From positions 1-12,980 of the forward strand of contig VAZT01000139.1 of assembly GCA_005884825.1 (NCBI GenBank): 12,980 bases of DNA, in the 5' to 3' direction. A program made the translations under genes and the position numbers. Shown in pieces: positions 1-6,884 of the stretch (position 1 is the first letter of the stretch; each line of letters starts with the position of its first letter). The notes beneath the pieces were generated by a model. That model had not been told where the DNA came from. It saw nothing but the letters and a program-made list of their open reading frames with translations, and did not search any database. Origin of the DNA: Alphaproteobacteria bacterium. GTDB taxonomy: Bacteria; Pseudomonadota; Alphaproteobacteria; ATCC43930; CGMCC-115725.

Positions 1-279
1 GCGATCAACGAGGAGGCGGCGGCCATCAAGCACATCGTTTCGCCGGTGGCCGGGCGAGCGAACGTGCTGGCCGTGCCGGACCTCGAAGCCGGCAACATGC
101 TGGCCAAGAGCCTTTCCTTCCTCGCCGGTGCGGCTGCCGCCGGAATCGTCCTCGGCGCCCGGGTACCGATTATCCTGACCAGCCGCGCCGACAGCATCAT
201 CACTCGGCTTGCTTCCTGCGCGGTCGCCAGCCTTGTGGCGGAGGCCCGCCGCCAAACTGCCGCGGCGGCGATCCGATGA
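1..279 (+). CDS. pta: Phosphate acetyltransferase, C-terminal fragment (5' end outside window)
   Basis: The first 92 codons are open in frame 1 and end in TGA at 277-279. The peptide contains VPDLEAGNMLAKSLSFLAGA followed by AAGIVLGARVPIILTSRAD, the hallmark C-terminal segment of the phosphate acetyl/butyryl transferase (PTA_PTB) family, which exchanges CoA for phosphate on acetyl-CoA to give acetyl phosphate. The form of this tail is most like the alphaproteobacterial proteins annotated as bifunctional enoyl-CoA hydratase (MaoC)/phosphate acetyltransferase, but the N-terminal half is outside the window, so the fusion cannot be confirmed. The stop overlaps an ATG of the next gene (ATGA at 276-279), and acetate kinase lies one gene further on, so a Pta-AckA pathway is well supported. 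Cytoplasmic. Confidence 0.9.
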   Translation, partial: AINEEAAAIKHIVSPVAGRANVLAVPDLEAGNMLAKSLSFLAGAAAAGIVLGARVPIILTSRADSIITRLASCAVASLVAEARRQTAAAAIR

Positions 280-280
280 C

Positions 281-285
281 GGAGG
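281..285 (+). promoter_or_regulatory. Shine-Dalgarno GGAGG deciding the fabI start
   Basis: GGAGG sits 8 bases before the ATG at 294. The earlier in-frame ATG at 276, which overlaps the pta stop, has no purine-rich sequence at a suitable distance. The site therefore favours translation from 294, although coupled initiation at 276 remains possible. Confidence 0.65.
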
Positions 286-293
286 CGAGCAGC

Positions 294-1079
294 ATGGCGC
301 CCGAGCTGACCCGCTCCTCGATCCTGAAAGGGCAGAACGCGTTGATCGTCGGCGTCGCCAATGACCGTTCGATAGCCTGGGGCTGCGCGCAAGCGATGCA
401 CCTTGCCGGCGCCGAGATCGCGATGACGTATCTCAACGAGAAGGCTCGGCCATATGTCGAGCCGTTGGCCTCGGCGGTCGAGGCCTCGCTGCTGTTGCCG
501 CTGGAGGTCCGTGACACGGCACAGGTCGACGCGCTGTTCGCGGCGATAGCGTCAAACTGGGGGCGCCTCGATATTCTCGTGCACTCGATCGCATTTGCGC
601 CGCGGCAGGCGCTGGAGGGACGCGTCACCGACTGCCCCCGCGACGGCTTTCTGACCGCCATGGACGTGTCGTGCTGGTCATTGCTGGATCTGACGCGACG
701 CGCGCAAAAACTGATGACCACCGGAGGCACGATCTTCGCGATGAGCTATCACGGCGCGAACGAGGTTATCGAAAATTATGGGATCATGGGGCCGGTCAAG
801 GCGGCGCTCGAATCGGCGGTGCGCTATCTGGCGGCCGAACTCGGACCCAAGGGCATCCGCGTGCATGCCATCAGCCCCGGCCCGTTGGCGACCCGCGCCG
901 CCTCCGGGATCCCCGATTTTGACGCGCTGATGGAGCGGGTGGCGGAGCGCGCGCCGGCCCGGCGCCTGGTCACGATCGAGGAGGTAGGCGCCGCTTGCGC
1001 TTTTCTGGCAAGCCATTACGCCGGCGCCATGACCGGTGACACGATCTATATCGACGGTGGCTACCATATCCTCGGCTGA
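294..1079 (+). CDS. fabI: Enoyl-[acyl-carrier-protein] reductase (NADH), FabI type
   Basis: A short-chain dehydrogenase-fold enzyme that reduces trans-2-enoyl-ACP with NADH in the last step of each fatty-acid elongation cycle. From the ATG at 294 it has 261 residues, close to the roughly 260 usual for FabI. The N-terminal nucleotide-binding segment reads IVGVANDRSIAWGCAQAM, the FabI form of the Rossmann glycine motif. The active-site residues are present: Tyr152, Tyr162 and Lys169 in SYHGANEVIENYGIMGPVKA, at the same mutual spacing as E. coli Tyr146, Tyr156 and Lys163. The family C-terminal signature AISPGPLATRAASGI and an ending IYIDGGYHILG also fit. An in-frame ATG at 276 would add six residues. 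It lies between pta and ackA, so it may serve acyl-chain or redox balance under low respiration rather than be the only housekeeping copy; that is inference. Confidence 0.92.
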   Translation: MAPELTRSSILKGQNALIVGVANDRSIAWGCAQAMHLAGAEIAMTYLNEKARPYVEPLASAVEASLLLPLEVRDTAQVDALFAAIASNWGRLDILVHSIAFAPRQALEGRVTDCPRDGFLTAMDVSCWSLLDLTRRAQKLMTTGGTIFAMSYHGANEVIENYGIMGPVKAALESAVRYLAAELGPKGIRVHAISPGPLATRAASGIPDFDALMERVAERAPARRLVTIEEVGAACAFLASHYAGAMTGDTIYIDGGYHILG

Positions 1080-1092
1080 GAGGCTCATTCGC

Positions 1093-2277
1093 ATGAACGC
1101 AGCAGCAACGGAGCCGCTGGTCGGGGTAATCAATGCCGGTTCCTCCTCCGTAAAGTTCAGTTTTTACGAGGGCGAACAACGAATTCTCGCCGGGCAGGTT
1201 GATGGGATCGGCACACATCCTTCGGCGAGCGCCATTGGTCCCGACGGCGAAAAGCTCGACCCGCCGGATCTAGGCGCAAGACCGCCGACCGTGCCGAGCG
1301 AGGTGCTGCCCACGATATTGCCTTGGGCCAGAGAGCGACTTGGCGATGGGCGGGTGGCTGCGCTCGGCCATCGTGTCGTCCACGGCGGCCTGCATTACTC
1401 CCAACCCGCCCGCGTCACACCAGAATTGTTGGCCGAGCTGGAGGCGCTGGTGCCCCTGGCGCCGCTGCACGAGCCGCACAATCTCGCGCCCATAAAGATA
1501 GCGATGACCCTTAATCCCGAATTGCCGCAGGTGGCGTGCTTCGACACCGCCTTTCACCGCACCGCGCCCGCGGTCGAGCAGGCCTTTGCGCTGCCCTACG
1601 AGTTTTTCGAGGAAGGCATACGGCGCTACGGCTTCCACGGCCTGTCCTACGAATACATCGCCTCGGTCTTGCCCGAGCGCGCGCCCGACATCGCCAATGG
1701 CCGCGTTGTTGTTGCACATCTCGGCAATGGCTGCTCGGCCTGCGCGATGCGGGAACGCACCTCGATCGCAACGACGATGGGGTTCACCGCGCTCGATGGT
1801 TTGCCAATGGGTACCCGCTGCGGCGAGCTCGATGCCGGCGTCGTACTGCATCTCATTCAGCAGAAGGGTATGTCGGCGGAAGAGCTGGTGAACCTCCTTT
1901 ATCGCGGCTCCGGTATGCTCGGGCTTTCCGGTATTTCGTCGGATTTCCGCGCACTCCTGGCCAGCGACGACCCCCGCGCGCGCTTCGCCATCGAGGTGTT
2001 CTGCTATCGCGTTGCCGGCCACATCGCCTCGCTCGCAGCGGCACTGGGCGGCCTCGATGGAATCGTTTTCACCGCCGGTGTCGGTGAGAATGCGGCGCCC
2101 GTGCGAAGCATGATCTGCCGGGCCTGTGCTTGGCTTGGGCTGGAGCTGGACGAGGCGGCCAACTGCGAGCACTGCCAATGCATTAGCAGGCCAAACAGCC
2201 GCGTCGCCGCGTATGTGATGAAGACTGATGAGAACCTGATGATTGCCCGCCATGCTCGTGCGCTGGTGGGAGCCTGA
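1093..2277 (+). CDS. ackA: Acetate kinase
   Basis: It transfers phosphate from acetyl phosphate to ADP, giving acetate and ATP, and completes the Pta-AckA route. From the ATG at 1093 there are 394 residues, the normal family length; a longer frame back to 1036 would run into fabI. Visible motifs in order are the N-terminal INAGSSSVKFS phosphate-binding loop, GHRVVHGG, FDTAFHR, YGFHGLSYEYI, HLGNGCSA, GLPMGTRCGELDAG and the adenosine-site FTAGVGENAAPVR, ending in KTDENLMIARHA, which holds the conserved acidic residue. The catalytic Asn, Arg, Asp and His positions known for acetate kinases are therefore retained. The gene follows fabI after 13 bases, with GAGAGG at about 1079-1084 as a plausible ribosome binding site. 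A propionate kinase activity cannot be excluded from sequence alone. Confidence 0.93.
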   Translation: MNAAATEPLVGVINAGSSSVKFSFYEGEQRILAGQVDGIGTHPSASAIGPDGEKLDPPDLGARPPTVPSEVLPTILPWARERLGDGRVAALGHRVVHGGLHYSQPARVTPELLAELEALVPLAPLHEPHNLAPIKIAMTLNPELPQVACFDTAFHRTAPAVEQAFALPYEFFEEGIRRYGFHGLSYEYIASVLPERAPDIANGRVVVAHLGNGCSACAMRERTSIATTMGFTALDGLPMGTRCGELDAGVVLHLIQQKGMSAEELVNLLYRGSGMLGLSGISSDFRALLASDDPRARFAIEVFCYRVAGHIASLAAALGGLDGIVFTAGVGENAAPVRSMICRACAWLGLELDEAANCEHCQCISRPNSRVAAYVMKTDENLMIARHARALVGA

Positions 2278-2289
2278 GAACGGCAGGAC

Positions 2290-2295
2290 GGAGGA
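2290..2295 (+). promoter_or_regulatory. Shine-Dalgarno GGAGGA of the 156-aa gene
   Basis: GGAGGA lies 5 bases before the ATG at 2301. It is the strongest ribosome binding site in the first 3 kb and supports real translation of the otherwise unrecognised gene that follows ackA. Confidence 0.6.
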
Positions 2296-2300
2296 AAATC

Positions 2301-2771
2301 ATGTCCGAAAGTCGCACCACAACCAAGCCGGCAGAGGCTGGTATGTTTTCCGCCGCTGACATCAAGCGCCGAATGGCGGAGCGCGAGGCGCAGAAGGCCG
2401 CCGAAGAACTGCGCCATATGAAGGAGCAGGAAGAAAAGCAAAAGGCGGTGATGGCGGAATTCCACCAGCCGGCGGCTCGGAGCCCCGAACAGCTGACGCA
2501 AGCCCTTATGCAGCTCGTGACGCGGGCCGCCGAGCGCGGACAGACCGAAGTCCAGGTCTACCGTTTTCCAAATTCTCTGTGCACCGATGGCGGCCGAAGG
2601 ATCAACAACTCGTTGCCCAACTGGGAGGAGACCTTGGAGGGCCGATCCAAACTCGGCTATGAATTCTGGCGCGATCACCTTAGACCGCTTGGCTTTGGGT
2701 TCAGGGCAGAAGTGCTCGAGTATCCGGGGGGAATGCCCGGCGATATCGGCTTTTTTCTCATGTGGAAATAG
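2301..2771 (+). CDS. Conserved-looking protein of unknown function, 156 aa
   Basis: I cannot name a function. The gene starts 23 bases after ackA behind a strong ribosome binding site, so it is probably co-transcribed with pta-fabI-ackA. The protein is soluble, with no signal peptide or membrane segment. Residues about 18-55 are very rich in Glu, Lys, Gln and Ala (MAEREAQKAAEELRHMKEQ) and should form a charged helix or short coiled coil. Residues about 60-85 look helical, followed by a compact C-terminal part with EVQVYRFPNSLCTDGGR, LGYEFWRDHLRPLGFGF and a Gly-rich end PGGMPGDIGFFLMWK. The aromatic- and glycine-rich C-terminus looks like a folded domain rather than a tail. From memory, similar small proteins occur in other Rhizobiales near low-oxygen metabolism genes, but this was not checked. 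Codon use matches the neighbours. Confidence 0.8.
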   Translation: MSESRTTTKPAEAGMFSAADIKRRMAEREAQKAAEELRHMKEQEEKQKAVMAEFHQPAARSPEQLTQALMQLVTRAAERGQTEVQVYRFPNSLCTDGGRRINNSLPNWEETLEGRSKLGYEFWRDHLRPLGFGFRAEVLEYPGGMPGDIGFFLMWK

Positions 2772-2892
2772 AAGACCGTCTTGAAGCGCCAGTGCCCCGG
2801 CGTATTGCGCTCAATCCGGAAAATCCTATTGCCCGATCAGCGCTCGGTTCAAAGCAACGTTAATTGCCGTTACAGAACCCTGAGCGATGGGC

Positions 2893-2910
2893 CAGGTGTT
2901 CGAACGCCTG
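2893..2910. promoter_or_regulatory. 18-bp near-perfect palindrome (candidate operator)
   Basis: CAGGTGTTCGAACGCCTG pairs with its own reverse complement at every position except one T/G pair, with TTCGAA at the centre. It lies in the 204-base gap between the unknown gene and the AI-2E-family gene, about 65 bases before the latter. It could bind a dimeric regulator or form a short hairpin. There is no U-run after it, so it is not a standard terminator. It does not match the FNR/FixK box pattern TTGA-N6-TCAA. Confidence 0.35.
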
Positions 2911-2975
2911 TTCCCCGCAATTTTCACTCGCGACTCGGGTTGGGACAGATGCCATGAGACTTTCCTGACGTGACT

Positions 2976-4103
2976 ATGGCAGATGAACGCCACCGGTCCA
3001 CCGGCCAAGGAACGGGCGACAATGCCGCAAGGGTGGCGTTGATCGAGCGCAGCATTCTCGTGATGCTCGTTCTTGGCCTTTTCATCGGCGTCCTGGCCGT
3101 CGTGAGGCCGTTCACGATCGCGATTCTGTTTGGCGCGGCACTGGCAACCGCAGCTTGGCCGATCCGTCAGGCTCTGATCCGGCAAGGGCTCGGGCGAGGG
3201 GCGACGGCCGCGCTCCTGCTGTTGCTTTCGCTCGTGCTCGTCGTTTTGCCGATGATCGCCTTCGCACCCCATCTCGCAGATCAGATGGTCCGGGGAACGC
3301 AGCGTGTGCAATCATATTTTGCCGCGACGCCGGAACAGCCGGCATGGATCAAGGGCGTGCCGCTCCTCGGCCGGCGTCTGGGAACGGCCTGGGACCGCGT
3401 AGTCGAGGTTAAGGGAAATCTGCGCGCGCTGCTCGAGCCCTATACGGCGAATCTGGAGCAGCTGATGATCGGTGCGGCTCGTGCTCTGGCCGACAGTCTG
3501 GTACAGGTGATCCTTTCGCTAGTCGTGGCGACAATGTTCTGGACCAACGGTGACGGGCTGGTTTCGGTATTGGACGATGCGCTGAGGCGCCTTGGCGGTC
3601 CAATCGCCGAGCGGGCGCTCGACGTTGCGGCCGGGGCGATACGCGGGGTCGCATACGGCGTTATCGGCACGGCAGCTATTCAGGCACTCCTGCTGACCTT
3701 CGGCTTGGCCGCCGCCGGGGTTCCGGGAGCGGCGATGCTCGGGTTTGTTGCCTTTCTGCTCGCGCTTAGCCAGATCGGCAGCCCGCTGCTCGTGCTAATC
3801 TGGGGTGCAGCGGCGTGGTGGCTGTTCGCGCAGGACAACCAAGTCTGGGGCGTGTTCATAATCGTCTGGGGCCTGTTCGTCAGCACGGTCGACAATTTTA
3901 TCAAGCCTTGGCTCATCGGCTTCGGCGTCGAGATGCCGATTTCGCTGACGATCCTGGGCGTCTTTGGCGGCTTTCTCGCCTTCGGCTTCTTGGGTCTGTT
4001 CATCGGGCCGACCCTGATCGCCATCATGTTTACGTTGCTGCAATCGTGGCGAACCGCCGTCTTGGATCAGCCTGCCGCAGAGGTCATCAAGCCCGCGGCA
4101 TAG
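2976..4103 (+). CDS. AI-2E family transporter (PerM/UPF0118-type membrane protein)
   Basis: An inner-membrane protein of the AI-2E exporter/PerM family, whose members have been linked to autoinducer-2 export, Na+/H+ antiport and other small-molecule export, so the substrate is open. The protein has 375 residues from the ATG at 2976, typical for the family. It has the usual layout: hydrophobic hairpins at about 25-80, a soluble amphipathic stretch at about 95-150, then a string of membrane segments. The C-terminal family signatures are clear: VDNFIKPWLIG, then PISLTILGVFGGFLAFGFLG and LFIGPTLIAIMF. A GTG at 2970 could add two residues, and neither start has a good ribosome binding site. It stands apart from the operon before it and is followed by ppk2 after 77 bases. 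Confidence 0.87.
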   Translation: MADERHRSTGQGTGDNAARVALIERSILVMLVLGLFIGVLAVVRPFTIAILFGAALATAAWPIRQALIRQGLGRGATAALLLLLSLVLVVLPMIAFAPHLADQMVRGTQRVQSYFAATPEQPAWIKGVPLLGRRLGTAWDRVVEVKGNLRALLEPYTANLEQLMIGAARALADSLVQVILSLVVATMFWTNGDGLVSVLDDALRRLGGPIAERALDVAAGAIRGVAYGVIGTAAIQALLLTFGLAAAGVPGAAMLGFVAFLLALSQIGSPLLVLIWGAAAWWLFAQDNQVWGVFIIVWGLFVSTVDNFIKPWLIGFGVEMPISLTILGVFGGFLAFGFLGLFIGPTLIAIMFTLLQSWRTAVLDQPAAEVIKPAA

Positions 4104-4180
4104 CGTGTGGTCACCTGGATGCGGAGTGATCGATCCCTTCGAACTTCTCTTATCCCCGGCACAGACTGACGAGTGACCCG

Positions 4181-4990
4181 ATGCCTGACGAGAAAAAGGG
4201 TGAGATTGCCGCGGACGGCAAGCTGAAGCGAAAGGAATACGAGCGGGAGCTCGCGCGGTTGCACGTCGAGTTCGTGAATCTCCAGCACTGGATAGTGCAC
4301 AAGGGGCTGAAGGTCTGCATCGTCTTCGAAGGACGGGACGGGGCAGGCAAGGGCGGCACGATCAAGGCCATGACCGAGCGGGTGAGCCCGCGTGTTTTTC
4401 GGGTCGTTGCGCTCCCCGCGCCGACCGAGCGTGAGAAGTCGCAGATGTATGCTCAGCGCTACATTTCGCATCTGCCCGCGGCCGGGGAGGTCGTGATCTT
4501 CGACCGCAGCTGGTACAATCGCGCCGGCGTCGAGCGGGTGATGGGGTTCTGCACTGAAGAGCAGGCTAGGCGGTTTTTGCAAATCGCACCCCAGTTCGAG
4601 AAGAGCCTCGTCGACGACGGTATTATCCTCCTGAAATATTGGATGGAAGTCGGTCACGAAGAGCAGACGAGGCGACTGGAGGCGCGCATCGATGACGGGC
4701 GCAAGACTTGGAAGCTGTCGGACATGGATCTCAAATCGTATTCCCGCTGGTATGATTACTCGCGGGCGCGCGACGAGATGTTCCTCGCCACCGACACCTC
4801 ATCGGCGCCGTGGTATGTCGTCCATTCCGACAATAAGCGGCGGGCGCGGCTCAACGCGCTCACTCATATCCTGAGTAAAATTCCTTACCAGGAGCTACCC
4901 CGCTCAAAGGTCAAGCTGCCAAAGCGGCAAGAGCCCGGCGATTATGTGGATTCCGATTACCCCTTCAGAGTCATTCCCGAGGTGTTCTGA
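4181..4990 (+). CDS. ppk2: Polyphosphate kinase 2 family protein
   Basis: PPK2 enzymes move phosphate between polyphosphate and nucleoside di- or monophosphates, in vivo mainly using polyphosphate to make ATP or GTP. The 269-residue single-domain protein has the standard class I size. A Walker A motif, FEGRDGAGKGG, lies at about residues 49-59 with Lys57. The Walker B and lid region reads VVIFDRSWYNRAGVERVMGF with Asp108 and Arg109. Further family blocks are LLKYWMEVGHEEQTRRL, WKLSDMDLKSYSRWYDYSRA and APWYVVHSDNKRRARLNAL. All key residues I can judge are present. The N-terminal 30 residues are charged and probably form a helix. In context it would supply ATP from polyphosphate when respiration stops, alongside Pta-AckA. 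The ribosome binding site is weak. Class (ADP- or AMP-using) is not provable here. Confidence 0.93.
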   Translation: MPDEKKGEIAADGKLKRKEYERELARLHVEFVNLQHWIVHKGLKVCIVFEGRDGAGKGGTIKAMTERVSPRVFRVVALPAPTEREKSQMYAQRYISHLPAAGEVVIFDRSWYNRAGVERVMGFCTEEQARRFLQIAPQFEKSLVDDGIILLKYWMEVGHEEQTRRLEARIDDGRKTWKLSDMDLKSYSRWYDYSRARDEMFLATDTSSAPWYVVHSDNKRRARLNALTHILSKIPYQELPRSKVKLPKRQEPGDYVDSDYPFRVIPEVF

Positions 4991-5006
4991 ACGCATCAAG
5001 GGCCAC

Positions 5007-5732
5007 ATGACCGTGCATGGGTTCGTACGCCATTCCATCGTTGTCGATAACCGGCGAGCGTTCATGCGCGCCTGGCAGGATCGGTTCCGAGCTCCGGGTC
5101 TGACCGTCCTGCTGATCCTCCAGCTCTGCCTGGTTTTTGTCGCGGCGCCGCTGGCGGCGAAGGGCCTGCCGATAGCGCGGCCGATCATCGAGACAATGGT
5201 TTTGGCGGTGGTGGTGATCGTCGTCATGCTCTCGCACAGACGCGGCGCGATTGCTGCGATCCTGCCGGGCCTGGCAGCGATGTTGGCGAGCATCTTACTC
5301 GGATCGGAGTGGTCACTGGCTGCCGTGAGCGTGCTCCGCCACGGCGGCTACATCCTCACCTTCTCCGCGCTGATCTGGGTATTGTCGCATGTGGTCTATG
5401 CTCCTGGCCGCATCACGTTTCACCGCCTTCATGGTGCGGGCGTGCTGTATCTGAACCTTGCAACGATCTTCGCCTCGGCCTTTACCCTGATCTGGGAGCT
5501 GAACCCCGCTGCCTTCGCCAACCTCGCTCCCTCGACAGGCGGCCCGGGTGAACTTGCCACAATGTTATATTTCAGCCTAACGACGCTGACCACTACCGGC
5601 TACGGCGACATCGTGGCGGTCGACCCATTCGCCCGCAGTTTCGCCAATCTGGAGGCGGTTCTCGGACAATTCTATCTCGCGATCACGGTTGCCCGGCTCG
5701 TAACGCTGGAACTGGCAGATCGGCGCCGCTAA
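5007..5732 (+). CDS. Two-TM-type potassium channel protein with extra N-terminal membrane segments
   Basis: A 241-residue membrane protein ending in a classic K+ channel pore. The selectivity filter TTTGYGD is at residues 195-201, preceded by a pore helix (ELATMLYFSLTTL) and followed by an inner helix (LEAVLGQFYLAITVARLV). Upstream there are hydrophobic segments at roughly 30-50, 55-75, 78-95, 105-130 and 140-165, so the protein is a multi-spanning ion channel (Ion_trans_2 family) without an obvious cytoplasmic RCK/TrkA-N ligand domain. The ATG at 5007 is 16 bases after the ppk2 stop with AAGGG upstream. A longer frame starting at 4944 would lie inside ppk2 and adds a non-hydrophobic stretch, so it was not chosen. 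Likely role: K+ flux or membrane-potential adjustment under energy stress. Confidence 0.85.
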   Translation: MTVHGFVRHSIVVDNRRAFMRAWQDRFRAPGLTVLLILQLCLVFVAAPLAAKGLPIARPIIETMVLAVVVIVVMLSHRRGAIAAILPGLAAMLASILLGSEWSLAAVSVLRHGGYILTFSALIWVLSHVVYAPGRITFHRLHGAGVLYLNLATIFASAFTLIWELNPAAFANLAPSTGGPGELATMLYFSLTTLTTTGYGDIVAVDPFARSFANLEAVLGQFYLAITVARLVTLELADRRR

Positions 5733-5756
5733 CCTGTCATGCCAACCCGACCTGCA

Positions 5757-5771
5757 TGCCATCCGATGGCA
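5757..5771. repeat. Short perfect inverted repeat 7-1-7
   Basis: TGCCATC-C-GATGGCA lies 24 bases after the channel gene and about 47 before the glycine-zipper gene. It could be a hairpin with a 6-bp stem and 3-base loop, or a binding site for a dimeric regulator. No T-run follows, so a Rho-independent terminator is not supported. Confidence 0.3.
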
Positions 5772-5818
5772 GCTTCTCCACTTAATCGATTGGAGCGTCC
5801 AACTTGGGGGTGTTTCAA

Positions 5819-6142
5819 ATGTTGCGCCTTTCTGTCCTTTTGCTGGCTGCTGTGATGCTGACCGACGTCACTATCGCGGCGGGCCAATCAGGGTTTGCCG
5901 GTTCGCTGTATGCCCAATACTATCCGCCCGGTTATGGCTACGCCCCGCTGAGTTCCCGTCCGCCTTGCGAGGCGGTAACACCCGGGCCCCTCCAGGGCGC
6001 GGGAAGAGGCGCGGCTGGGGGCGCCCTTATCGGGGCGATTTCGGGGAATGCCGGACGGGGCGCTGCAATCGGGGCCGGCTTCGGCGCTCTCCGCGGTGCT
6101 GTACGCCGGGGTTCGGCGCGCAGTGCGGGCGCATGTTATTGA
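5819..6142 (+). CDS. Small exported glycine-zipper protein
   Basis: A 107-residue envelope protein. The N-terminus MLRLSVLLLAAVMLTDVTIA is a plausible Sec signal peptide with cleavage near residues 20-22. A short Tyr/Pro/Gly linker (QYYPPGYGYAP) follows, then a glycine zipper at about residues 60-95: GAGRGAAGGALIGAISGNAG then RGAAIGAGFGALRGAVRRG, and an ending SAGACY. Such glycine-zipper segments insert or pack in membranes and are common in small alphaproteobacterial outer-envelope proteins; the exact function is unknown. GGGGG at 5806-5810 stands 8 bases before the ATG at 5819, which supports this start over a TTG at 5804. There is no cysteine at the signal end, so it is not an obvious lipoprotein. 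The gene looks complete, although the DNA just downstream looks decayed. Confidence 0.75.
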   Translation: MLRLSVLLLAAVMLTDVTIAAGQSGFAGSLYAQYYPPGYGYAPLSSRPPCEAVTPGPLQGAGRGAAGGALIGAISGNAGRGAAIGAGFGALRGAVRRGSARSAGACY

Positions 6143-6210
6143 GGGATGATCGGTTGCCGACTGAAATCGGCTCGTCGCGGTTCCGAGTTGCCGGCCTTCT
6201 CGACCTCTAA

Positions 6211-6528
6211 CCCGAGCCAAAAGCGATTCGACAAGGGGAACCGGAGGCCGCTTCACCACCTACGCCGCGGGTCACATCTGAGGCGCAGATCGCGCCGGGA
6301 CGGTGGGATGTCGACCGGGTGCGCTGCTCCGACCTGCTTGGCGCCGATGATGACGACCGGGCAGCAGCGGTCATGTTTTATTACGGCTATCTCGCGGCAA
6401 AAGCCGGGATCCGCGTGATCGATGTGAGCCAGATCGACGGCAATGTCAGAAAGGTGATGGACCGATGCGCCGCGGCGCCGAATATCACTGTCCCGCAGGC
6501 CTTTCGCCAGGCCCTCGGCCGAGGTTGA
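6211..6528 (+). pseudogene. HdeA-like periplasmic protein remnant without start or signal peptide
   Basis: Frame 1 is open from the TAA at 6208-6210 to a TGA at 6526-6528. From about 6304 it encodes WDVDRVRCSDLLGADDDDRA then AAVMFYYGYLAAKAG, then DVSQIDGNVRKVMDRCAAAP, a pattern resembling the HdeA/HdeB acid-chaperone family. Two cysteines lie 47 residues apart, close to the spacing of the disulfide pair in HdeA, and the YYGYLAAKAG helix is family-like. HdeA proteins are exported, yet this frame has no ATG, GTG or TTG between 6211 and the GTG at 6319, which is already inside the domain. No neighbouring frame supplies a hydrophobic signal sequence. A GGAGG at 6243-6247 has no start codon behind it. 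It is most likely a 5'-damaged gene, or a sequencing indel removed the start. Confidence 0.55.
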
Positions 6529-6884
6529 CGACCCCGCGGATCGCGATCAGCGGCTCGTGGATCGAGCAGACCTTCTCTACGGCAAGGCAGGTCTCGACCA
6601 CGTTCATGATGCGCTCGTGATACCCGGTGTAAGCCGATGTTGCCCTGCACTGGGATCACGGCCGGGCGCAACCGCCGCGCGTCGGTGCAGTACGAGGCCT
6701 GTAAGACCGAGTGCGCCGCTGACTTCTGACCGGTGCGGCTGGTCGACGACTATCCCCCTTCTCGCTCGCAAGTATGGCCGGCGACGGGTAAATTGTTCGT
6801 CAGAATTACAGCTCGGGGTCCTCCCGCAGGATCCGCGCACGGCTCTTCGGCCCCGTAATTGCCCGACTCGGAACGTAGCACGCG
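6529..6884. other. 356-base stretch without a convincing gene
   Basis: No complete gene is supported here. Frame 1 holds a short open stretch, 6610-6729, ending in ASVQYEACKTECAADF with a cysteine-rich, protein-like look and an internal ATG at 6637, but no signal peptide or ribosome binding site; it may be a gene remnant. A frame open from 6557 into the next gene gives Arg- and Pro-rich sequence with no recognisable motif. The last 80 bases hold the paired segments listed separately and presumably the promoter of the receptor-MCE operon, but I cannot point to clear -35 and -10 boxes. Confidence 0.5.
6804..6860 (+). promoter_or_regulatory. Possible structured leader before the receptor-MCE operon
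   Basis: AATTAC (6804-6809) and GGGG (6815-6818) can pair with CCCCGTAATT (6851-6860), leaving AGCTC as a bulge. Inside the loop TCCT and AGGA can form a small inner hairpin. The structure ends 24 bases before the ATG at 6885, so if transcribed it would be part of the 5' leader. Regulatory function is inference; the pairing itself is seen in the sequence. Confidence 0.3.

Noticed and set aside
1270..2253. 327-codon minus-strand frame opposite ackA
   Set aside because: The plus-strand acetate kinase is unmistakable and the antisense peptide has no family features.
2772..2782. AAGAC-C-GTCTT inverted repeat after the unknown gene as a terminator
   Set aside because: The stem is only 5 bp with a 1-base centre and no T-run follows.
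4944..5006. Upstream extension of the K+ channel gene into ppk2
   Set aside because: It would overlap ppk2 by 47 bases and adds residues unlike the rest of the protein; the ATG at 5007 has a nearby AAGGG and leaves a normal intergenic gap.
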